From Nilaparvata lugens (lineage: Eukaryota > Arthropoda > Insecta > Hemiptera > Delphacidae), in NCBI RefSeq assembly GCF_014356525.2, contig NC_052505.1:25131432-25195431 (forward strand): DNA of 64,000 nucleotides, read 5' to 3'. The position numbers were made by a program, and so were the translations under genes. Positions 1-13,000 of this stretch are shown one piece after another (positions within the stretch are counted from its first letter, which is position 1; every line of letters begins with the position of its first letter). Under the pieces are notes generated by a model. It was not told where the DNA came from, did no database searches, and worked only from the letters and a program-made list of their open reading frames with translations.

Positions 1-228
1 ATTAAAATATGTGTCATGTAGTTTTTCCTGATGTAATGAAGTTCTTTCTAGTCCTCCCGAACAAGAACGGGTGCACTGCTAGTCTCAAAAATAATATCAA
101 AAAGATACTTTATTTCTATTTTAAAGAGATAAGAAACGATGGTATATATTTTTACAATATTATGAAAACAGAAAGAATTCCTCACAAGACCAAAGGTAAA
201 TAATGTCCTTTGGAAGATTAGAATGTAG

Positions 229-394
229 AGGTGCGTACAGATATACGCGCCGCGAACATGAGCAATTCACTTTTAATCAGCTGATTATATCTGTATTTTT
301 ACAGAAACGGTAAAATACAGATATAAAAAGCTTGGCATCAGCTGATTAAAAGTGAATTGCTCATGTTCGCGGCGCGTATATCTGTAAGCACCTT
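229..394. repeat. Foldback MITE with near-perfect 57-bp arms
   Basis: The outer arms, 229-285 and 338-394, are reverse complements with only about two mismatches by eye. The centre also pairs with itself (TTATATCTGTATTTT against AAAATACAGATATAA), so almost the whole 166 bp can fold into one hairpin. Arms of this length around a short non-coding centre are typical of foldback or MITE-type DNA elements. No target-site duplication was certain. Confidence 0.85.
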
Positions 395-463
395 AAGATG
401 TGAATTTTATTGTCATACACTGACTAATGTTAAAAACTAAAGAGTTGGGAGTTGGGGTACTTT

Positions 464-541
464 GGGGGGGGGTCATTACACATGGATTGGGGGGGCATTA
501 CACTTGAATTGGGGGGGCATGCGCCATTGGCCTTGGGGGGG
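464..541 (+). repeat. Imperfect tandem repeat with four G7-G9 runs
   Basis: Runs of seven to nine G start near 464, 489, 511 and 535, about 23 bp apart, separated by related spacers (CATTACAC-like then TTGAATT-like). It is a short minisatellite. Four long G-runs on one strand could form a G-quadruplex, although the loops (about 15-17 nt) are long. The reading frame across it looks fortuitous. Confidence 0.7.
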
Positions 542-845
542 CTGGGCACCCCTGTCTCAAACAAATTCATAATTGATAGGCTTGAATATGGATGTTTGTC
601 AAGTTCTCCTGTTTCAAATTTTAAAAATCTACTCAAGCACAAGTACAATAATTCTCATAATATCCTAACCGAGTCTCCAATTGAGAAAAAACTAAATAAA
701 TATTAATTAATTCTGATAAAAATAAAGATTTTTGCAACCCTGCCCTACATAATTCAATAAAAACTGGTAATTGAATCGTGTCTGAAAGTTTCATTTGACT
801 TTTTGACGGAAAGAAGAAAGCTCAAATGGAAAATTGCTGATTCTA

Positions 846-1200
846 TTACTGGATGATCCAGCTGGCGAGCATAGCAAGGGGTCTGGGTGTCACCCTGACA
901 ATTTGACCCCCCGTCAGGATGTCACCTCTGAAACCGGTTCTAATCTTGGAGGTGACCAGTTGACGCCGACAACTTATCTCCTCTCTAAGGAGGTGACATG
1001 CTGAAGGGGGGACTAGTAGACGCGAGCGACCACGGATACTCTGTCGTGCACCACAACGACAAGATGTCATCTAAAGACTCCAGTGGGAGCCATGCCAAAG
1101 AGTTGCTAATAATAATGCTTCAATCTCAAAGTTTGAAAGGGACTTTCGCAACTTGGCACTATTGGGACTACTGGGTTACTTGGCACACAATAACTGGAGA
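846..1200. other. GC-richer unclassified segment, probably a retroelement remnant
   Basis: This stretch is clearly richer in G+C than its AT-rich surroundings. It has no convincing ORF on either strand and contains a CTAATAATAATG-like tail near 1107. The composition and TAA-type tail suggest a decayed retroelement, but no family could be recognised. Confidence 0.25.
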
Positions 1201-1210
1201 TTAATACAAT

Positions 1211-2030
1211 AAAAAACATCCAATTAGACTATAATTGTAGGGAATCGTATTAAGCTTCTTTGTCTGAAATTTAAATTCAACCATTCCGTTTGATTGAAAA
1301 ATGTGCTTTAAATATGTAAAGAGGATGGATTTCTTGAAATCTTAAGCTTCTCAAAACCCATTTAACTAACTACAAGACAAATCATTACAAAAGAAAGCAA
1401 TAAAACTATACGGTACAGCATATAATGCAATAATGAAATTATTCTACACAATGAAACATTAGGAGCTACTGTCATAGCAGTCTGTGTGTATCGCGCGGGT
1501 AACATGGCCAGATCTAAATTGCAAGTGAAAAATTACTCCGGTTTGAGCCCTGCCTTAACCTATATGGTAGGGTACCGATAAGAATACAGTACCACGATTG
1601 CACGGTAAAAGTAAACTAGATTCGTTTGAATTAAAGTTTTTTTGCGTTAGATATGCTTAGAAAGCGACTTTGAAAGAATATATTGAGCAGTTTTAGCAGT
1701 AAAAACTCAATTTTTGATGATGAAAAAACAATAGAAATAAAAGCATTTTAACAAAACAATAGGCCTATAACATTACTCACATTTTTCGGGCCACATCTGT
1801 CTCACGATACTGTTCTTTAACCATGATGTTGTTATAATAATTTCATAATTCAAAAACGGCAATTTAAATTATTAAACTGGTTTTACTGCTTAGAATTAAA
1901 TTCTCAAGTACGGTATAAGCAAAACCAAAATGCTTCAGAAATCATTTTTGCCGCATGGTCCTGCCATTTTGGCAGATTCCTTTCACCTAACCTAAAAATC
2001 AAAGTATTCGATAATCAGCTGTTAACTATC
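1211..2030. other. AT-rich intergenic stretch, nothing recognised
   Basis: No supportable ORF, RNA gene or clear repeat was seen between the GC-richer segment and the TATCGATA cluster. It is presumably upstream flank of the cathepsin B gene. Confidence 0.4.
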
Positions 2031-2047
2031 TTCTATCGACACCTATT

Positions 2048-2104
2048 TATCGATAGCCGAATATTTCGGTATATCGGTACCGTTATCGATAGCGTTTATC
2101 GATA
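2048..2104. promoter_or_regulatory. Cluster of three TATCGATA (DRE-type) sites
   Basis: The palindrome TATCGATA occurs exactly at 2048-2055, 2084-2091 and 2097-2104, with further CTATCGA half-sites near 2032 and 2117. In Drosophila TATCGATA is the DRE bound by DREF, and CGATA clusters are bound by BEAF-32; both mark promoters of broadly expressed genes. The cluster lies about 250 bp upstream of the putative first splice donor of the cathepsin B gene, which fits a core-promoter region. Binding in this species is inference. Confidence 0.5.
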
Positions 2105-2154
2105 GTAAGTAACTAACTATCGACTCTCGACCATTTATATGAAAACGTCACATT

Positions 2155-2160
2155 CACGTG
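2155..2160. promoter_or_regulatory. CACGTG E-box upstream of cathepsin B
   Basis: A perfect CACGTG palindrome lies between the TATCGATA cluster and the putative first exon. In mammals lysosomal genes are driven by TFEB through GTCACGTGAC (CLEAR). Here only the core and one flanking C match (TTCACGTGTT), so a CLEAR role is only a possibility. Confidence 0.25.
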
Positions 2161-2199
2161 TTCAGAATTGTGACAGTTTGTAGTGGGGAGGAAGCAAAG

Positions 2200-2354
2200 G
2201 TTGTTCAATATAAAGCATCAGTTGGACTGTTAGCGGTTTAGTATTATTGAAGTTTGCTGCTGAAGAGGATACAAATCATTAAATTATTATAGTAATTATA
2301 GTGTGGAACAAGTTTTTGCCTTGTCATTGTTCGCTGAGAGAGGACCTTGCTCAT
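2200..2354 (+). other. Putative 5' UTR exon of the cathepsin B gene
   Basis: A consensus splice donor (GTAAGT, 2355-2360) follows a stretch downstream of the TATCGATA cluster. The first coding exon begins after a pyrimidine-rich acceptor (TTTTTAG ending at 4066), only five bases before the start ATG at 4071, so a separate untranslated leader exon is required. This is the best nearby candidate. The left boundary is a guess: an ATATAAAG box at 2208 and a TCAGTT initiator-like site at 2218 are too close together to be a standard TATA/Inr pair. Confidence 0.35.
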
Positions 2355-3262
2355 GTAAGTTAATCTTTATTACTTGGGCTATTTTTCATCTTGTTTTCCA
2401 AACTGAAACTAGCTATAACAAGATAGGTACCTCCTACTTACTACAACTGATTAATTAATATTAGGTATTGATTGTGCCTGTTCTAAATTGTTTATTGAAT
2501 TCATTTTGAAGTAAACAACTAATGTTTTCCATTATTTCTGTCAATTATTGAAGAAATACTAAAAATTATCATTTTGTTGCCTTTTTTCTATTAAGTTACT
2601 TTCTTGAGAACTGATAAATTTAAAATTAATCCTTTACTGTAACGTTTTTCGTTAACAAGAGAATAAAAAAATAATGTACTAAAAATCAGTGCTTGTATGT
2701 GTTGTAATATTTATTGGTTGGTGAAAATTATGGAAACAGCATAATATTTCTTTTGCAAGAAAAATTTGACAGGGCAGCAGGATTTCATTGGTGCAAATAC
2801 AAAATCCACTCTTCTGTCACATCAATTTTTTGCCCACACTCTTGAATACGCCATACTGAATCCAACTTTTTATATGTAGTCATGTAATACATCATTTCAG
2901 TACGGAATTTAAAGATAAATTTAATGGCAAAACCTGCACATCAATATCTCTAACCATTTTAACGACGGTACCGGTAGGCTACCAATAAATATTAAAAAAT
3001 TAAAAAGCATTGAAAATTAAAAAAAATCAAAGCTGTTAAATTAAGCTAATAGGTTTATTATAAGTTTATTAAGCGTTAGTAAACACTAGGAAAAGGAAAA
3101 TTCAATAAATTTGAAAATAATTAAAAGTGTTTACTAACGCTTTAAAAAGGTAAATAACATTACTCACATATTTAACACTTTCTTTGAACAAAATTGTTAA
3201 TAATTTGTCAGGTTTTAAAGGAATAATTTTTTCATATTTGTGTGATTTATATAATTTCTATC

Positions 3263-3545
3263 TTTAAAAGTGAATACCTTTGAAACGGTTTGAAATACCA
3301 ATGTGCAGTTTTCGCTACCTTACTGTATTCATTTTATCTTGAAACTCTATATGAAAGTCATGTCAAATGACTTTCATTAAAAAAAAGGAATGATTCAATA
3401 TGGCAAAGGACAAATAAATTTTTGAAGCAACAGTAGAGTAGTATTTTTAATTCAAATAAGATCCCCAATGAAACCTACTGTCAAATTATTCTTGTGTAAG
3501 GAATACTAAGCTTCTAAGTTTCCATAATTTTCACTAACTCTATTT
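3263..3545. repeat. Dispersed repeat, related copy at 16190-16440
   Basis: This stretch of cathepsin B intron 1 shares a string of motifs, in order, with 16190-16440 in the last intron: GAAACGGTTTGA, a TCTTGAAA block, CAATATGGC, a TTTTTGAAG/AGTAGTATTTT block and a block beginning CCCCAAT. Divergence is high and no ends were identified. It is an old dispersed element of unknown class. Confidence 0.55.
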
Positions 3546-4070
3546 AACCAGAGAAAAATATGATTGTTTAGCCGGTATCTCTATATTCCTCATATTCTAA
3601 AAAAAATGGTCTATTTATTTAGATCAAACAGGACTTTTACAATCATGTAAAGATACACTTCATAATACATAGGCATATGGTACATACACAAACTGATAAC
3701 TAAAAATGTTTTGACCACCGTTGTCACCTTCTTATTATTGTTGGAAAAGTTGAAAAAATTTTCATGATCTGGTTCATCCAAACTTTTGAGTTAGCGGGGT
3801 CTAGCATTTGAGCAGATTGAGGCTTTAGTACCTATTTGAGGAAATCTGAAAATAACGTTTAAAGGTAATTTTATATTGGTTATTTATATAGGTCAAGGCC
3901 TATTATATTGTTTGCTACTGATGTGTATTTAAATATAGACTAGAATAAAATATTATTTAAAGTCTAAATTATTTTCAATTATGAAGATTATTTTTAATTT
4001 TTTAGAAGGGTTCTATATATTTTTAATTTTAGTTTCAACCTGAAAGTTTTTGAATTTCCTTTTTAGCAAT

Positions 4071-7000
4071 ATGGGTCTTCGTCTCTTTGCATCCTTATTG
4101 GCACTATGCCTTTACGCATCAGCAGCCAGTATTGACGAAACAAAGAACTTCCATCCACTTTCTGATGATATGATAGATTACATAAACAATCTGGATACCA
4201 CATGGAAGGTGAGTTATATAAGATGGTTACCGTATCAAGTATCAGTTATCGAATATTATTCACTTTTATTAAACAAGAGGTCTACACATATATTATATTA
4301 AATTTTGGACAACTGATTGAAAAATTGAATACTTTTTAATCGTTTTAATAATAATTTCTAATTGTTTACTATATGCATTATAGTATATAATTATACTAAA
4401 GGCCTTTATTATTATAGTACCTATAAGATTACTTTAGCTTAACTGACAACACAAAACGTGTAGTCATTGAAAAAATTATTTATTTGTAATATTATGTATT
4501 TTTGCATATTTTATCAATAACATTTTTTTAACTTATACTGTCTACTTAATTTGTTTTTTTAGAGTTACAATATAATAATTTTTGGCAATTCCAATGAACA
4601 AATTTGAAATAGAAAAAGAATACGGTATGAAAATACCTAATGAAAGAATATACTTTTAATAGAATTTCAGAAATTAGTCTTAAAATAATCACAAAAGGCA
4701 ATACTATCTTTGGATCTCAATTGAAAATTCTGGGTGTAATCTAATCGAGTATTCTCTACTTTTTACTAGAAATCGTTGTATCTTTTGTACTGCTCCCCTT
4801 ACAATTGAATCACAACATAAATCCTTAGAAAACTTTGAAACAAACTGTAGAATAAGTGAACGATTTCATTTTTTATTACTGAGCAATAATCAAATAGAAA
4901 TAGAAGTTTGCTAATCAAACTATCAGTAAACAGTATCGATTACACTAGAAAGGTTGGATCGTTTGTTACACCAGGCTGGAAGGAACTTCCACGAGCAGGT
5001 ATCGATGGACTACATCAGAGGACTGATGGGAGTTCATCCTGACAATCACAACAATCTGCTGGAGGAGTTGGTGGAGGTGGAGGGAGCAGCTGTCTCCGAT
5101 GTCCCTACGAACTTCGACTCGAGAGAGCATTGGCCCAATTGCCCCACCATCAAGGAGATCAGAGACCAGGGATCGTGTGGATCCTGCTGGGTAAGTCAAT
5201 AATCACTCATTAAATTTGTTGAATGAGAATTTATATTGTGAAATTTTTCCATAATTGAAAAAATACCGTACAGTTTTATTTTTGTCACATCTGTTAAGTG
5301 CCTAATAAACGTGGATGTGACAAAAATAAAACTGTGTTTTTTCAATCACATTTATATTTAGTAGAGTAGGCTGTTGTGATAATAATATTTGTATGTCTCT
5401 CTCATTGGTGAGGAATCCCTGACGGGAGTATCACCTTGTCTGAATATATCGTTTAAGCCGTCAATGGGCTTCACCACTTTTACATATCAGCCAGAACCGA
5501 CAGTTTAACGTGCCCATCCGATAACACGGAAGTGACCTTTTAGGTTGAAATTTTTCGTTCATATCCGGGTTTGAACCCGGAAATTCAAGGTTGCTACCCA
5601 ATCCACTAGACCACGAATCACTCCTTATAATAATATTTTACGGTTGCAATTACTGTGATACGATTCTAGAGATAGGATTTCAATTATCCAGTATAATATT
5701 ATAATACTGAGGGTGATGCCCACATAAGCTCTAAAGCTTGTATATTTGGGTAATGAGTTTTAGCAAATCTTGCTTATAATAGAGGACAGAAAAAATTTTC
5801 TAATACATTTTCAATTATTATATTAGGTAGTAAGTTTAGTTTTAGTTTTTAGTATTACAATATGAAGTGATAACTTCATGTTGGATGTTGTTTGAAGTTG
5901 TAATCTTATTATTTATTATCTCATGCAATGGGACATTGGATTATGTAAGGGAAAAATTCACTATCTTTGACCCATGACCTAAATGAAAAATTCACTCTTC
6001 CTCCCAGTTCATTGGCTACAGATAATTGGTTTATTTTCCGTGTGCATTATTGTTTGCTGTAATGATTACAGTTTATCGTTTGTGAACTTTCGTGCATGAC
6101 GTGCTATTATATAGTCAGTGAGATATGACAGCAGTAATATCTGTCAGAACTAATTGACGTTAAATAAAAAACTATAATTTTTAGTAAATATATTTTGAAT
6201 TAACTTGATTCATTAACGAATCCTTGAAACTGGATTAAGATTGAAAGAATTCTACATATTTTATTAAAATATAATATTTTCAAAAAGTATATTAATATAG
6301 TTATCCAAGTTTTAGTATAAGTTATCTTGTAATTTTATTAAAAATAAGATAGGCTACTATCTGAATAAAATGAAAAAAACTAATGAAATATCAAATAATA
6401 TTGGGTTTGGTGCAGTTAGAATTTGAATAGTGTCAGTTTTTACATAATTTCCTCTATAAATATTGCATAAAAATTTATAATGTTCACTATCAATATTGTT
6501 AAAAACAAATTACTATGTTCATGACTTGTGAGTAGCCTATACTCTTATCAACCTTCTTCACCCTGCTTCTTTTGTCAAAACTCTTGATATGTCTTTGTTT
6601 TATCTACTTAACAAAAAATTATAATGGAATTAACATTCTTCGTTGATTGATAGATCATCTAGCTTCTATCAAACACTTGTCTCAACCTCCTTTCTCCTGG
6701 GTGTTCTCTCAAAATTCTTTATACGTCTTTGTTTATATTATTTACCCAACAACTAAGATTGGAACAAACATTCATCGTTGGTTGACATATCGAATATACA
6801 CAGATTATAGGTTGAGTTTCCCTATAATATCCGGACACTCACCAAAGTAACGATCAGCGAGCGAAGCGAGTCTAGGGTCGTCTTCTTTATTTTATTTTAT
6901 AAATTGAATTGTCGTATTCAAGTATTAAAGTATCCAAGCTCTTCATTAAACGTATTAACCAACGCTTTGTTTCAACCTTCTTCTTGGATTTTTCTGAACT

Positions 7001-10000
7001 CTGTTTTCATACGGCTTTTCTTGTAAAGTATTATCATATACGGTACGGATAATGTTTGAACGTTATCTTTTCTACTTATTCAACTGTTTGTTTTCTGTAT
7101 GGTAGTGTATTTTTTAGCGAAGAAATAAGGTTGTCTTAAAAATTAATAGTCGAAACATGTTGTAAGAAATAAAATAAAATTGAAAACAGGGTACCCGGTA
7201 CTTAGATTTCTTACCATGTACGAATAATGTTTGTATGTTATCTTTTCTTCTTATTCAACGGTATGTTTGGTAGTGTATTATTTAGCAAAGAAATAAGGTT
7301 GTCTTGAAGATTACTAGTTGAAACACGTTGTGAGAAATAATATAAAGTTGAAAACAGGGTACCGGTACTTTGATTTTTTACCATATGTACGAATAATGAT
7401 TGTACTTTATCTTTACTACATATTCAACTGTATGTTTTCTGTATTGGAGTGTATTATTTAGCGAAGAAATAAGGTTGTGTTGGTTGATATTGGCAGGCGT
7501 TCGGTGCCGTGGAAGCGATGAGCGATCGCGTGTGCATCCACTCGAAGGGCAACGAGAACTTCCACTTCTCGGCTGAGGACCTGGTCTCCTGCTGCCGGCT
7601 CTGTGGCTTCGGATGCAATGGCGGCTTCCCCGGCATGGCGTGGCGGCACTGGGTGCACAACGGCATTGTCTCTGGTGGCCAGTACGGCACTAAACAGGTT
7701 GGGGCATAAAACATAACATAACGTAAACCATAACATAACATAAACCACAACATAACATAAAACTCAGAGATGAAGTGAGCGATTCACCAAACAGGTTAGA
7801 ATGGAAACAAACAGCAACTTGGAGATGAAGTGACTGAGATTTACATTCCAATTATGTTTTAGTTTTCAGCTCATTTCCTAGTTGGTTCTATAGGTATAGG
7901 TATTTTCCTGTTGCTTCAGTGTTATGATTCTATAAATCAACTCGAAATAAGTCTTTGTTGATGAATTGAAAGATGAATGGATCTATACAGGTTTGGGTGT
8001 ATTCAGAATCGTTGGCGAATAATTTAGATGCTATTTAGTTTGTCAGCATTTACATTCTTTGTTTACATTACTGCTAGAACTGGTGCCTCAATTCTTAATA
8101 ACCAATTAAAGATGATAACTAACTCATTATTAAAGTATCAACTAAATAATTAAACTAAGTGATAAGCTATCAACTAATATTATATTATACAAAAACATTT
8201 TAATCTTACATGAAATCTTTTTTACAATAATAACTTTTATCTACTAGTAATTTTATCAAGTAAATTTTAAGTTTATTGAATATTTTCATTTCCATGTAAT
8301 GGAGATTGTACAAATAAATTAAGTCTATGAATTATCAGTTTAAATTTGACTATGATTTTCAACTAAAAATAAAAGTTTTTTATGGTTTGAGAGAGATATA
8401 TTGAGTATTGAAAGATGAATAAATCTACAAGTTTGGGTGTATTCAGAATCTCCGGGAAATAATTTTGAAGTTACTACTGTCAGTCAGAATTTTCCAAGCA
8501 ATCATCCCTCTAATAGAGGACGACGCTTATGTAATGTAAGCGATTGGTTGTTGGATTAGATTATAGGTTGTTGACTAATTGATTTATTAGCTACCATTAC
8601 TTATTATTATAACTATGCGGAATGAATCACGTTGGAATTGAAAAAAAATATACACGATAAAATTGATTTTCAATCGTAATTCCTCTTGCATTTTTCATTA
8701 GTAAAAGATGACCATTTGTTTAGGGCTCTGATAAACTGCAGGCCTATTTCCTTTATTTATTATAAACATGAAAATGTTGTGCCATTTTGGAAATTATGTG
8801 CAAAGATTACCAAAGTTACAGTGAACCGTATTGTTCAATTTCTGTTTATTTCAATTATTATTCACTGAAACTTTTCAAATTAATCTGTTTGATTAATTAC
8901 AATGCAATTTTGATGAAAACTATAACCCACTTTATAAAAGAAAAGGAATTATTTTGTTTGAACTCCACGTACGAAACTTTTCAAATTAATCTGTTTGATT
9001 AATTACAGTGCAATTTTGATGAAAACTATAAACCACTTTATAAAAGAAAAGGAATTATTTTGTTTGAACTCCACGTACATAAATCATAAATAGATAAAAA
9101 GTAGATTGTTTAAACGTTACCGTCCCAATTACATAAAACACAGTGGTTGTATTGGCCTATTACCCATCAATAATAACACATCATTGTTTCATATCGTCGG
9201 ATAATTTTATTCATTTTTATGCTTTCAAATTCTCATAGAATAATCACTTTTATACTTTCAATCGTCATTAGTTACTTTGGAATTTTAGTAGAAATGTTTT
9301 GTAATATGCATGAGTAGAGATCTAATCTGTTCAAGCTAGTCTGTTGCCAAACGGGATAGCATTATAAATTTACTGTTCAAAATGTTACCAACGGTATTGT
9401 TTGAGTCCAAAGCGACACTCATTAATACCACTTGTTTCCAACTCATTGTCAATAAAAAGTACGGAGCAATAACTGGATGAGTCACATCAATTTCTCTTTC
9501 AATAACCATCTCTCATCTTGTTTAAAATTAGACTTTTTCGTGCTCATTGATCTCAGTCAGTTTGCACTAATATTGGAAATTATTATCCCCTTTCAAAAAA
9601 TAATAGCTCATTTAAAAAGTATTAATATATTTTTGACTCAAGAAAGACGGTTCATTTTTTATAAGTTAACTTACAGGCTGAAAATCCAGTAATGGATATG
9701 GGAAATGAAGACAAATTTTAGCATAGGAAATGAAAGTTTTATAGTGCAGTACTTCATAGACCATTAAGTTCAATAATTAGGTAGTTCTATATGTACATAT
9801 TATTCCTTGTACTCTAACATGAGAAATATGTGATAGCACATCTTTGTGAAGTATATATATTAAACACACTCATTCTGTAGTACGGCATTATATATTTTGT
9901 AGAATATTTCTAATTATTCTCAATCAATTTTATTGAAAATTCGTGCCCTGCTAAGTAGCAGGAAAGTTTACTGCTGAGTGGCAGTTTACCACTCAAGTGG

Positions 10001-13000
10001 TAAGTTTTTTGCTGCAAAGTTGTAGTTTTGTTTCCTGAAGATCAATTTTCTATTATTTGTTTCCCTGTTATAAATATTATTAATAAATTTATCCGAAAAT
10101 GGTAATGATTTACAGGGGAATAAATAAGAAGAATTAATCTATATATATATATATAAAAGCGAAATGGCACTCACTCACTGACTGACTCACTCACTCACTC
10201 GCATAACTAAAAATCTACCGGACGAAAAACGTTCAAATTTGGTAGGTATGTTCAGTTGGCCCTTTAGAGGCGCACTAAGAAATCTTTTGGCAATATTTTA
10301 ACTCTAAGGGTTGTTTTTAAGGGTTTAAAGTTCGTCTTTTAGCATGTATATTCTTCTTCTCTCAATTTCTTAATTATAATTGAAATTTTCATATCATATG
10401 TTACTATAGAACTATAATCTAGATAGAGTACCTCTTCGAAACAGTTGTTAACTGGCAACTAAATTAATAGTTTTGTCAGGTTGGCATTAAGTTGAGTTGA
10501 CTTTGTTAGGTTGGCACCAAGTTGAAGATTTAAATGCATTTATCGCGGAAAAATTGATTGGGCACTGCTACATTAATCCTGGGAATATTATATTACTAGC
10601 CGTCAGGCTCTCTTCGCTCGCCATATCCGTTTAGCCAGACATTTAGTCTGGACCCCCGACTGGATTGTCCTAACATATGATAAAAATGCTCAAATGAAAA
10701 ATGCAGGCGAGCGAAGCGAGCCTGCTGATCTCATTCTTGGACGATCCAGGCGGGGGTCCAGGGGGCGGAGCCCCCTGGCTAGACGGATATGGCGAGCGAA
10801 GCGAGCCTGACGGCTAGTACATAATATAACAATGAATAGAGTACCTAAAACTGTAGACTTTTATAATTGACTCAAAATAAACTCTATTAAAACAAAAAAT
10901 GGAACTTTTATTGTTTTTACTATTTATTAATATTGGTCATCTTTTAGTGACAAATATATAGTAATAATTCATTTATTTCTCATCAAGAATATACTCTAAA
11001 ATGGTAGGAATAATGACAAGTTAAATGTTTAATTAATCTTCCAAGCTCGTTCGTACTACTGTATTCAAATAAAATAAAATTTATTCCTACACAGAAAAAA
11101 TACAAAATGCAATGTGAATACTAGTACTACTACTCATTGACTCTACGGCCCTTGAAGAGTGTTGGCCTCCTCCACAAGCCTTTTCCATGCATCTCTGTCC
11201 TGTGCTCGCTGTCTCCACCTTCTCACGCCTAAGGATTGAAGGTCTGCCTCCACGTCGTCCAACCATCTCTTGCGTGGTCGGCCTCGCTTTCTTTGTCCCC
11301 CTGGTTGCTGATACAGAGACATAAGTGCTGTACGGGTTTCCGGCATACGTTCCACATGGCCCAACCAACGAATACGTGCTCTTCTAATTTCAGTAACAAT
11401 GCTCGGTTGCCCATACAGATTATAGAGCTCATCATTTTTTCTTAGTCGCCACCTATCAGCCTCTAACACTGGCCCATAAATTCTTCTTACATTCTAATCT
11501 ACATTCTTCTACATTTTAATCTTTCTACACTTAATAAAGTTTAGTGTGGATTATTACTGCAAAGTATTGAGTATTGAGTAAGTTTCCCATGTTGGGTCTG
11601 AATTTTTTGCTAATATATATTTTGTATGGAATTTTAGGGCTGCGTACCATATGCATTCGAACCATGCGAACATCACATCAACGGGACTAGACCCGCCTGC
11701 AATGGTGTAGGACCAACACCCAAGTGTGCCAAGACCTGTGAAGGAGGCTACAATGTTCCCTACAAACAGGACAAGCATTATGGTCAGACTCTTACGTTAT
11801 TTTTTGTAAACAAATTGACATTTTTTAGACATTGAGTTCCAGATGGAGAATTGCAGATTCAAGTTAAGCAAAAATTATTTAAGGCCCGTATGCAGATATC
11901 GGTTTAAACGGATAAATGTCAGCTGTTCGTTTAAACCCCATATCAAACATATTATGATAAATGCAACCATATCTGCAAGTAAACGTGGTTTAGCGTTAAA
12001 CGTAGTGCTGGGTTCCCTTAGGGCCATATGCACCATCTACGTTAAACGGTAAACCATGATTACTTATAAATAAGATAGCATTTATTATTATGTGTTTCAT
12101 TCTGGGTTTAAACAACAGCTGACATTTCTCCGCTTAAACCGAAATGGTACATATAGGCCTATAGACGCTATACTAACTATGTTATCTACTTTGGTATAAA
12201 CTAAATTCTCTGCAAACTAACCAAATATTACTCTTCAAATTAATAGTATATAGCACAAAAATGTGGATAGTCACATTTTTGAATCAACAATCTACGTGCA
12301 CTCTAAGCATAAAAAAACATTTCAATTATTTATTATTTTTACAAGAATGCTCTGATCGGGAGAGAAAAACTAAGGATGCTCCTTGTACTATTTCTCTCCC
12401 AAATTTACTTAACATTACATTTAACGAGTTCGAAAAAGTGTTATGATTAAACTTTAGGGTTATATAATTGAAAATAATCATTTCAAGAAGTCCTAACTTT
12501 GACTATAGTAGCCACTAAATTAGGCGGCGGTTACAATCATAATTATAGTGATATACACATTAATATGATTAATATGTCAGCCTTGATTAAGAATAACCGT
12601 TTATGATAGTTTATAAATAAGCAATGCTTCCCATTCAATCATTTATAACAGTTTTAAGAAGAATAAATAAAGTTTTATCCATCTAAATAACATGGAAAAA
12701 TCTCTATTTTATAAGCTTGCATTGGGAATAGGGTTGAGGGTAGGAGCTTAGTTGAAAAATCTTGACACAATAAATTATATCTCTCAGATGTCTAAATTTG
12801 TGGCTGCTACTATAAAGTGATTATTTTGAAAAATCAGAATTTTAATAAGAAATAGAGATTTACTGATGATATAATTCGATTGTTGACAGGTTCGAAGGCT
12901 TATTCGGTTAAATCAGGCCAGGTTCAATCGGAAATCATGAACAACGGACCAGTTGAAGGTGCATTCACTGTTTACGAAGATTTCATTCAGTACAAGAGCG

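Noticed and set aside
2208..2223. TATA box plus initiator for cathepsin B
   Set aside because: ATATAAAG and TCAGTT are only about 10 bp apart, too close for a TATA/Inr pair (about 30 bp expected).
5540..5626. Possible tRNA gene on the minus strand
   Set aside because: Same reason: tRNA-like head of a SINE with a non-tRNA body attached.
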